Assembly (NCBI RefSeq): GCF_021869535.1
Contig: NW_026262734.1
Location: forward strand, 71,416,839-71,480,838
Reading direction: 5' to 3'
Length of the DNA stretch: 64,000 nucleotides
From: Mytilus californianus
Taxonomy: Eukaryota > Mollusca > Bivalvia > Mytilida > Mytilidae
Shown: positions 28,401-40,400 of the stretch, piece by piece
How the letters are laid out: every line of letters starts with the position of its first letter
How positions within the stretch are numbered: the first letter of the stretch is position 1
The notes under the pieces: generated by a model
What the model saw: the letters and a program-made list of their open reading frames with translations, nothing else
Database searches by the model: none
Told to the model about the DNA's origin: nothing
Program-made: the position numbers and the translations under genes

Positions 28401-31400
28401 TACATGTACTCAGCACAACCTCCCGCAATTGAATATAGAATGGAATCAAAAGAACTCTGTTAGTACCTAATGGAAAGGTAATATTGTTCACATCAAAACT
28501 ATAAAAAAAACGTGCCTTTAATTATTTAAAAGTTTAACCTTGATATATGCAGTTCTTTATTTAGTGCCAATATGTTTTATATTTGTGGGTAAAGGAAGTC
28601 CATCTAAAGTTGTCTCTGACATCTAGGTAAATCCAATTGCGTTTGTGGTCTGAGTCTCTCCTTGAGGGCAGGAATTGTTTTGAGTAAGTCTCTTAAGACT
28701 CTTGTACAGAGCAAGATTTAATATATAACTTATTCAGGCCCCGCATCAAAGATGCAGGAGCCCTTTAGTTTTCACTTAGTTTGTCTGTCTGTCTGTCCCT
28801 CTGTCCATCAACAATTTTGTAAGGACAAAAACTTCAAAAGAATAGATAGGAAGTCAATGAAATTTTGCACAGTTGTTGTGCATATTATGTAGATGTGCAT
28901 AGTATATTTTGGTGCAATTTGGCCCATTAGTTTGGGGAAATAATTCAGTTTTTGTTCAAAAATCACAAATTTTCAGAAATGTCTTTTGTAATTGCAAAAA
29001 CTCCAAAAATATAGGTAGGAGGCCAATGAAATTTTGCACAGTTGTTGTGCATAATATGTAGAGTGCATATGATATTTTGCATCTTTGATAGAACTTAGTT
29101 TTTGTTAAAAAATAAAAAAAATTGAGAAATGCTTTCTTGAAATAGGATTTTAACAAAAACTGAATAAAGGTGTATTAAGTTATTTCAAAGTAATTGCTGG
29201 TGTCAAAATTTATGAACACTTGCTTTGTATGCATCAGTCTGTTTACCTGACATAAAAAGGTGCAAGCAGGGTACTTGCTGACATGTCAGTTTCCTCAGTT
29301 TAGATAGTATTGTCCTGAATATGCATTCAGCATTGCAACATATGCTGCTGGACTTTAGACATCCATATATCTAACTGGATAAATCTGCATATTTCAGATT
29401 TATATACAACTGCTTCGTATAATGTTATGGCGTTGTCGTCATCCTAAGACCTTTGGTGTCCAGACAATAATTTGAGAATAAGTGTATAGATCTGTATGAA
29501 ACTGTACCACAAGGTTCCATACCACAAAAGGAAGGTTGGGATTGATTTTGGCGGTTATTGTCCTATCTGTTGAGGAATTAGGGGCCAAAAACAAGCGTTT
29601 TTCTTGTCTCAGGACAATAACTTGTGTATAAGTGTATGGATCAATATGAAATTGTACCACAAGGTGTCATACCTCAAAAGGAAGGTTTGGATTGATTTTG
29701 GGGGTTATGGCCCAAACCATTTAGGAATTAGAAAACTAGAATTTTCTGGTTTCCAGACAATAATATAAGTTGAGTATAAGTCTATGGATCTCTATGAAAT
29801 TGTACCACAAGATTCCATACCAAAAAAGGTTGGGATTGATTTTGAGGTTAATGGCCTAACCATTTAGGAAAAACGGGCCAAAACCAATACATTTCTAATA
29901 CTTTGTATATATTGCTAATTTCTTGACCAATTTCAATTTGGTTTAATTCAAAGTCAGGGTTCTTTGATATGCTGAATCTAACCATGTAGATTATGGATTT
30001 TGGGCTCCGTTTTTTGAATTGGTCCACATTGAGGTCCAAAATGTCCAAAACTAAACTTTGGTTGATTTCATCTAAAATTGAATTATTGTGGTCCCTGATA
30101 AGCCAAATCTAACCATGTATTTAGAATTTTGATTTTGGGCCCATTTTTCAAGTTGGTCCAAATCAGGGTCTGAAATAAAACTTTGTAATGATGTACTTCA
30201 GTTAACTGCTAACCTTCAAAATGATATTCATGTAATTGAAAACTGGTGTTCGCAAAATTGTATGAAACTAAATGCCAAAAAGTGTAAATCAATGATTATT
30301 GGTTCAAAACAGAGGCTTTATTCAACTGGGAACAGTTTAGATATCAAAATTTCAGATGAACAAATAGAGAATGTAGATTGTGAAAAACTTCTCGGTTTAT
30401 ATATCGACAAAAACCTAAATTGGAATGAGCAAATAGATAAAATGTCATGTACAATATCAAATAGAATAAATTTATTACAAAAGATAAGAAAATATTTACC
30501 TATGCATATACGTATTATTTATTTTAATGCTTATATTCTGCCATTGTTTGATTATTGTTGCAATATATGGGGAAGTTGTTATGAAAGTGGACTAAATAAA
30601 CTTAATAAGTCATTAAAGAAATATGCTAGGGTAATAGTAGAAGCTGACATAATGACATCATCCAGTTTGTTGTTTAATAGTTTAAACTGGTTAAATGTGG
30701 AAAAACGCATTCAATATCAAAAGGCATTACTTGTATTTAAATCATTAAATGATATGGTTCCTAACTATTTACAAGAAAACTTTCATTTTATTGGTAATCA
30801 GAATTATAATTTACGTTCAGCTGATGAAAAACTATTAAATCTTCCGAAACCAAAAACAAACTTTTTAAAGAAAACATTTACATATTCAGGTTCTCAAATA
30901 TGGAACAGTTTACCAAATGAAATAAAAATGAGTAATACACTTGTATCTTTTAAAACAAAATGTTACACATTTTTCATCAATTGTGCAAATTAATATGCTT
31001 TTTCATTATTATCTAGATATAATTGTATATTGTGTATAATATATCATTATAATACTGTATGTACTTATAAATATGTTATTATTATTTTGAGGACTCTCAG
31101 GAAGATTAGTTTTAACTAATGGGATTATCCTCTTGAAATAAAGATTATTTATTTATTTATTTATTTATTTAACAATAATTGAATTTATGGGGTTCTTTGA
31201 TATGCTGATTCTAACCATATATTTAGATTTTTGATTAAGGGCCCATTTATCAAATATGTCCACATTGCGGTCCAAAGGGTCCAAAATTAAACTTTGTTTG
31301 TTTTCATCAAAAATTGAATCCTTGGGGATCTTTGATATGCTGATTCTAGCCATGTATTTAGATTCTGGATATTGGACTTAGCTAATGTTGTCCATTTATA

Positions 31401-34400
31401 AGTAGATAAATCAAATTCTTGGTGTACTTGGATATGCTGAATCGAATGGGGAACCGTGTATTTAGATTTTGGATATTGGACCATAATAGGTAAAAGTCTA
31501 ATTTCAAGTTTTTCAGTTCTTTGAACACATTCATTCTGTGTCAGAAACCTATGCTGTGTCGAATATTTAATCACAATCCAAATTCAGAGCTGTATCAAGC
31601 TTGAATGCAGTGACCATACTTGCCCCAACTGTTCAGGTTTTGAGCAGTTTTCATGAAACTTTGGTGACTTGTTTATTTCTATTATAACAAGCTCCCTTTA
31701 GTTTTATATAAATTTCTGATATGACATTGCAGAGTTATGGAACTTTATTCGTTGAAAAATCATTGTTTTGTGTCGATGGGTACCACTGTGTGTGCATGTC
31801 TTCTTTTTTTTTTGGGGGGGGGGTCTATTTGAGCAGTGCTCACAGTATTTCTAGTTGATCATATAAATTCATTTTTTTATTAAGCATAAAGACGAGCTAA
31901 AAGGGTAATGTACGTATCATGCGCTCATGGCGCAGCTCTTTATCTTATTATATTATCATGTAAATATAATTCATAAGAAAGAACTTATAACAAACGTAGG
32001 ACCAATTTCCATATGAATGTAACTATTTTCAAAAAAGTCTTCCAATCTTTACAAAAATTAACAGTTACAAAGCTTGATATGTATGTTTACTGAATAAAAG
32101 GGTATGCGGGGTATATGTCAATGAGACAACAACCCAATGACAATAATAATAAAAAGACATCTTTGATGGCATCATACAGTCTTCAACAATAGCTATGTGT
32201 CTTTAAAATATGCTAAGCTGTAAATTGTCCCTAGTCTATAATGGTTGTGAACCAATTTAATAGAAATATACAAAGATCTGCCATTAAAATGCAATTCTGA
32301 CTTTGTCACATAATTGTGTAGTATTTCTGAATAAACAACAGAGATAGATATATTCTTAAATGGGTCTGTTGTATTTCTGAATAAACATTACAGAGATAGA
32401 TATATTCTTAAATGGGTCAAGATGCGCAATTCATTTCCCATAGGCTACAATGGTAGCCTTTTTTTCCATTCCTCTGTCAATATGGTAAACTTGGATATGT
32501 ATGATGGCTCGTTTCGAAGCTGAAACATTTTCACACGTGGTTAAATTTTCGAGGTACGAAGTAAGATTAAATTTTTCACAAATTGGGGAACCCTGATAGG
32601 CCCAAACGTGATGCCGCTTCAGCAAGTGAAAAGTCCTTATTTTCACACAGTTAAATTCTCCGGAAATTCTGTTCTGTACAATCATTTAATAACTCTAAAG
32701 TTTTTACATCTTTGTTGTACAGTCTTTTGCTCTTCAAAAAAGCACAAATGGTTAAGCTCAGTCAATTACTAAAAAATTCGTAAGGGTTCTGCGGAACCCA
32801 GTGTCTCGCCTACTTTTGCTGTTAATCGCAGGCTCAATAAAAATGAGGAAAAAAATCAATAAAAATATTCCTTTAGATACTATCTTTTGATTGTAAGAAG
32901 CTTCTGTCAAAGTTTGGTATAAATCCAGGATAGTTTATGAATCTAATAAATGTTTTAAAAACTTTAACTGCAGACTGTATTTAATGTTAACTGGAAGAAA
33001 AACTAAGTCCATTTATAAGTAAAATACAAATAAACAGGTACAAATTTTAACAAAATTTCCTTCTAGATACTAGCTTTTGATCATAAACAAGCTTCTGTCC
33101 AAATTTGGTACAAATCCAGGATAGTTTAAGAAAGTTATTAAAATTTTAAAAACTTTAACCACAGAGTGAATGTATTGTTTCCTGGCAGAAAAACTAAGTC
33201 CATTTATAAGTAAAATACGGAAAAAATGAAATTTTTTTTTTTTTAAATTTACTTCTGGATACTATCTTATGATCATAAACAAGCTTCTGTCCAAGTTTGG
33301 TACAAATCCATGATAGTTTAAGAAAGTTATTAAAATTTTAAAAACTTTAACCACAGAGTGAATGTATTGTTTCCTGGCAGAAAAACTAAGTCCATTTATA
33401 AGTAAAATACGGAAAAAATGAAATTTTTTTTTTAACAAATTTACTTCTGGATACTATCTTATGATCATAAACAAGCTTCTGTCCAAGTTTGGTACAAATC
33501 CAGGATAGTTTAAGAAAGTTATTAAAATTTTAAAAACTTTAACCACAGAGTGAATGTAATGTTTCCTGGCGAAAAACTAAGTCCATTTACAAGTAAAATA
33601 CGGAAAAACAGGAATTTTATTTTTACAAAATTTACTTCTGGATACTATCTTATGATCATAAACAAGCTTCTGTCCAAGTTTGGTAGAAATCCAGGATAGT
33701 TTAAGAAAGTTATTAAAATTTCAAAAACTTTAACCACAGAGTGAATATTTGTGGACGCCGCCGACGACGCCGACGGAATGTAGGATCGCTATGTCTCGCT
33801 TTTTCGACTAAAGTCGAAGGCTCGACAAAAAAGCATCATGTCCAATTTCATTGCATACAGGTTTTTTTATTCTATTTATAGTTTGAGTACTTCACTTTGA
33901 GGCGCATTAGGGATATTGACCCAAATATGGTTTAAAAATGCAATTCTGACAGATTTTGATATTGTTTTAGTATATTTATCCATTACATTAATGAAATCAT
34001 TTCAGTGCTGAAATTTACCCAAAAATTCCAAACAAAAACATGTAGAATATGCAAAACTGCATTCATGGGTAATTTATTAACATACAACTTTTTTCAAAAT
34101 CTTTTTAGTATACACATGTATTATTTTGCCTCTTTCATTAATATTTATCAATTTTGGGATATTGAACATGTGAATGAAAAAATTTATGGGAGGTCCCTTT
34201 TTCTTTTCCATTGAATTTATTATCTTTTCGATTCACATATTATTGTAAGTTGTCACATCATTTATGATCTTTCAATTTATCATTATACAATCTTAACTTT
34301 GCATTATTTTAGAAGTCAACACCAGAAAGCTTCAATTCTGCACAAACATGTGTGATCCTATCACTCTGTCTTAACTTTACATTAAAAGCTTCAGCATATC

Positions 34401-37400
34401 CTTTTGTAAATGTCTAATACATGAGAGCTGTGGTTGTCCATATGTCTATATGATATCAAAGTAAGCAAATATCTGCCCTCAACACCATTTTCCCAAATAA
34501 TAAAGACCAAAAACATTTGGATAAAACAAAAGACAAACACTTAAGACAGGCATATGAACATGTTTTACTTTTTAGTTGGTTTTTTGTCGAGCCTGCGACT
34601 TTTGTCGCAAAAGCGAGACATAACGATCCTACATTCCGTCGGCGGCGTCCATAAATATTCACTCTGTGGTTAAAGTTTTTGAAATTTTAATAACTTTCTT
34701 AAAATATCCTGCATTTCAACTAAACTTGAACAGAAGCTTGTTTATGATCATAAGATAGTATCCAGAAGTAAATTTTGTAAAAAAAAAATCCTGTTTATCC
34801 ATATTTTACTCATATATGGACTTAGTTTTTCTGCCAGTTAACATAACATTCACTCTGTGGTTAAAGTTTTTCAAATTTTAATAACTTTCTTAAACTATCC
34901 TGGATTTGTACCAAACTTGGACAGAAGCTTGTTTATGATCATAAGATAGTATCCAGAAGTAAATTTGTTAAAAAAAAAATTTCATTTTTTCCGTATTTTA
35001 CTTATAAATGGACTTAGTTTTTCTGCCAGGAAACAATACATTCACTCTGTGGTTAAAGTTTTTAAAATTTTAATAACTTTCTTAAACTATCCTGGATTTG
35101 TACCAAATTTGGACAGAAGCTTGTTTATGATCAAAAGCTAGTATCTAGAAGGAAATTTTGTAAAAATTTATTTCCTGTTTTTCCGTATATTACTTATAAA
35201 TGGACTTAGTTTTATTCCAGTTAACATTACGTACAGTCAGCAGTTAAAGTTTTTAAAACATTTATTAGATTCATAAACCTTCTTGGATTTTTACCAAACT
35301 TGAACAGAACTTCTTACAATCAAAAGATAGTATCTAGAGGAAAATTTTTAATAATTTTTTCCCCATTTTTGTTGAGCCTGCGACTAACAGCAAAAGTAGG
35401 CAAGGCACTGGGTTCCGCGGAACCCTTACAAATTTTTTTGTAATGTTGGTGTGATGTCTCATTGACAAAAGTAATAAAAATCCAATAATCTGTTATATTT
35501 TTTGTCTGTAGACAGATCATGGCACTGAGTAATCTTCTGGTGTATGATGGATTATTGCAGTGTGGATGTGATGCAGTAGCTAGTGGTCAGTTGAAGATGG
35601 CCACTGATCAATTTTCAGAACATTGGTTAAATCAAGTGTTCAAGGACACCCCATACAAAGCTACCATCTTTATAGATACTTCAGAGGTAAAGACATATTT
35701 GGCAGTTTTAAAATAAATCAAGTGTTACTCACTTTGTAAAAGACATTTACTATGAAATTCAGACAGTACATTGATTTTTAGCTCACCTGGCCCAATGGGC
35801 CAAGTGAGCTTTTCTCATCACTTGGCATCCCTCATCTGCGTCCGTTGTCCGTTAACTTTTACAAAAATCTTCTCCTCTGAAACTACTGGGCTAAATGTAA
35901 CCAAACTTGACCACAATCATCATTAGGGTATGTAGTTTAAAAAATGTGTCGGATGATCCTGCCCTCCAACCAAGATGGCCGCCATGGCTAAAAATAGAAC
36001 ATAGGGGTAAAATGCAGTTTTTGGCTTATATCTCTGAAACTAAAGCATTTAGAGCAAATCTGACATTGTTGGGTTGCTGCCCCTGAATTGTTAATTTTAA
36101 GGAAATTTTGCAGTTTTTGGTAATTATCTTGAATATTATTATAGATCTAGATAGAGATAAACTGTAAACAGCAATATTATGCAGCAAAGTAAGATCTACA
36201 AATAAGTTAACATGACCAAAATTGTCAATTGACCCCTTAAGGAGTTATTGCCCTTTATAGTAAATTTTTAACAAATTTTTGTAATCTTTTACAAAAATCT
36301 TCTCCTCTGAAACTACTGGGCCAAAAAGAAACAAACTTGGCCACAATGATCATTAGGGTATTTAGTTTAAAAAATGTGTCCGATGACCCTGCCTTGTCAA
36401 CAAATATGGCCAATGTGGCTAAAAATAGAACATATGGGGAAAAATGCAAGTTTTGTCTATTATTTTGATAACCGTTTTAAATAGAGGAAATCTGAAAGGG
36501 TAAAATTGTTCAGAATGTTGAGCTCTACCAATTGTCCATTTACATCAAAACTGTCAGACGATTTCCTGTAGGAGTTATTGCCCTTAAATGACAAATTTTA
36601 CCACTTTTTTTTCATTTTTGCCTATTATCTTGAAAACTTTAATAGATAGAGAGAAACTTAAAATTGCAAAAATGATCAAAAGGACAAGTTCTACAAATAA
36701 GTAATATGGTTGAAATCATCAGTTGAATCCATTTAGAGTTATTGCCCTTTGATGATGATTTGTACATTTTTATTGGGTTTTTATACGCCCGTTTACGGGA
36801 CGTATTATGGTATACCGTTGTCCGTCCGTCTGTCCGTCCGTCGTCAACATGTTGGACATTAACTCAAAAACGCTTTAACCAATTTGCATAAAACTTTGGT
36901 GAATTGTTTATATCTATTGACGTGAGCTCCTTTTCGTTTTTTATAAATTTTAGATTTTATGTTTCCCAGTTATGGGGTTTTATTCATTAAAAAAAGGGGG
37001 ATTTTCCAGTTTTTGGACAATAACTCAAGAATGCTTTCACCAACTTGCAAGAAATTTTGGTTAATTGTTTATATCTATTGACATGAGCTCCCTTTTGATT
37101 TTTATAAATTTTAGATTTTACGTTTCCAAGTTACTGGGTTTTATTCATAAAAAAAAGGGGGATTTTCCAGTTTTCGGACAATAACTCAAAAATGCTTTCA
37201 GCAGTTCTCATGAAACTTTGATGAATTGTTGATATCTATTGATGTAAGCTCCCTTTAGAATTTTATAAATTTTAGATTTTACATTTCCGAGTTATGGGGT
37301 TTTATTCATTAAAAAAGGGGGGATTTTCCAGTTTTCGGACAATAACTCAAATATGCTTTCAGCAGTTCTCATGAAACTTTGATGAATTGTTGTTATCTAT

Positions 37401-40400
37401 TGATGTAAGCTCCCTTTAGAATTTTATAAATTTAAGATTTTACATTTCTGAGTTATGGGGTTTTATTCATTAAAAAAGGGGGGATTTTCCAGTTTTTGGA
37501 CAATAACTCAAAAATGCTTTCAGCAATTCTTATGAAACTTTGGTGAATTGGTTATATCTATTGATGTAAGCTGCCTTTAGAATTTTATAAATTTTATTTG
37601 TTTATAGTCTGACAACAGATTTAAGTATTGTGCAACAGCATAGTGTATTGCACTCACAATAGCATGAAATCTTTAATTGAATATAAATTCAATTCATATA
37701 ACCAATTTCAAGTTCTTTGACTACATTTATTCAGAAACCTATAATATGTCAAATATTTAATTACAATCCAAATTCAGACCTGTATCAAGCTTGAATATTG
37801 TGTCCATTTTTGCCCCAACTGTTCAGGGTTTGACCTCTGCGGGCGTATCCAGCTGCGCTCAGCGAAGCAGTTTTATTGTCTTATATCTTAAAACTTATAA
37901 TAGATAGAAAGAAACTTAAATAAACTAAAATGATCAGCAAGACAAGACCTACTAACAAGTCAAATTTTGCCGATATAATTAGTAGACTGTTACTCTTTAT
38001 AGGAGTTATTGCCCTTAAATTAAAAATTTGTTTTACCCTCTTTTGTGTTTGGAGCAAAAGCTAAATAAGATAGAGAGAAACTAAACAGACTTCAATGATC
38101 AGCAATATAAGATAAAAAAAAAAGCAAAGATTTTTGTCATTAATTCTATTCTCGTCTACAATGTTGGAGAGTGTCCTTTGTTGAATATGCATATAGACCA
38201 AGGTGAGCGACACAGGCTCTTTAGATCCTCTAGTTCTATATCATGCAAGCTGTGTTTAATGTTTCATTTAACTTTCATTTCTAGATACGTAACAGTTTTC
38301 ATATTCCCATTGTAGACAGGGATGCATTATGATATAACTTTGTCCATCTCTCTGTCGCTCCATCCATGTTTTTTACAAAAGTAAGCTAACGCTTTGATAA
38401 AATTTCATGAAACTTGTATTGAAATTTTGAATTGGTGAAAAAAAAACTCCCTTTTCGATTTAGAAAATTTTTCAGTTAGTCATTCCAGAGTTGCAGGACA
38501 TTCATCATCAGATTTAAGCCAAATTTTCACATATCACACACTTAAACTTTACTATACTTGGATTGATTTACTTAAAACTTAAGAGTGTTCTTATAATATC
38601 AGTGTTGAAAATAATTCCCTTTCAATTTTGAAAATTATTTGATTTGTCTTTCTAGATTTAAGGTAATGTCACACACTGACTCATTTATGATTGGATTGAT
38701 CTACTTAAAACTCTACAGTGTTGTTGGGATTGGTAAAAGTAAGCTCCCATTTGATTTTGAAAATTTTCTGGTTTGTCCTTTCATAGTTTGATAAGGGAAA
38801 TAATTGGTCAGGGTTATGTAAATTTTTCACATACCTTGCATCTTCTTGAGTATGCTCTGATTGTTTACTTAAAACTTCACACAACTATTGAGATAATAAA
38901 GTAACCTACCTTTTCCCATACATGTGATGGACTGTGAAACTCAGATGAGGAGATTTGGAAATTTGGTTAGGAGTTTAGACATCAGATCAGGAGGTTTTTT
39001 ATCGACATTTATTTTGTCGTATTTGTTACTGTTTGATATAAAAAATTGTCTTTTTGTGTGTATTTTTTTTTTTCATTAATCTTCCACCTGAATGTTACAT
39101 ATCAATGTGTTTGCAGTACGCATGTAGTCTGTCTATTTGAATGATATCAGTTGAAAGAAATATTGAGAAGATTAAGTTTCTGGTTTTATTTTTGATTGTT
39201 GATTGTTGCTTGTCGACTGCTCGTAAATAAAGTACTATGATTTAACCTTTCCTTTGAGCTGGTATAATAGTCCCAGCTTTGAGTACAAAGAGAAAATTAA
39301 AGCATAGTGTTTTATTCATGCCTCCATACTTTTGTCAAGCCTGCAACTTTTGTCTCGCAGAAAGCTCGACATAGGGATAGTGATCCGGCTACAGCGGCGG
39401 CATTAGCTAACTTCTTAAAAGCTTTATATTTTAGAAGCTAGAAGACCTGGATGCTTCATACTTTGTATATAGATGCCTTATGTTATGAAGTTTCCGTCTG
39501 TCATATGTCCATTGTCCTTGACCTCATTTTCATGGTTCAGTGACTACTTGAAAAAAAAGTCAAACATTTTTTGTAATGATAATTTCTTTCTTATTATGAG
39601 TAATAGGATAACTATATTTATTATGTGCGTACCTTGCAAGGTCCTCATGCCCGTCAGACAATTTTCATTTGACCTTGTCCTCATTTCATGGATCAGTGAA
39701 CAAGGTTAAGTTTTCGTGGTCAAGTCCATATATCAGATACTATAAGCAGTAGGTCTACTATATTTGGTATATGGAATGATTGTAAGGTGTACATGTCCAA
39801 CTGGTAGGTGTCATCTGCCCTTGACCTCATTTTCATGGTTCAGAGGTCAAAGTTAAGTTTTTGAGTTTTGGTCTTTTTTTTAATACTATATGGAATAGGT
39901 CAACTATATTTGGTGTATGGAAATATTTTATGATGTACATGTCAGTCTCACAGGTTTTATTTGACCTTGACCTCATTTTCACGGTTCATTTCTCAGTGTT
40001 AAGTTTTTGTGTTTTGGTCTGTTTTTCTTCAACTATAAGCAATAGATCAACTATATTTTTTGTATGGAAGGATTGTAAGGTGTATATGTCTGTCTGGCAG
40101 GTATCATCTGACCTTGACCTCATTTTCATGGTTCATTGGTCAATGTTAAGTTTTCATGGTTAAGTTTGTTTCTTAGATACTATAAGCAATAGATCAACTA
40201 TATTTAATGCATAAATTGATTGTAAGGTGTACATGTCTGTCTGGCATGGTTCATCTGACCTTGACCTCATTTTCATGGTTCATTGGTCAATGTTAAGTTT
40301 TCTTGGTTAAGACTGTTTCTTAGAAACTATAAGCAATAGGTCAACTATGTTTGGTTTATTGAATGATTGTAAGGTGTACATGTATTTCTCGTTTTGTTTA

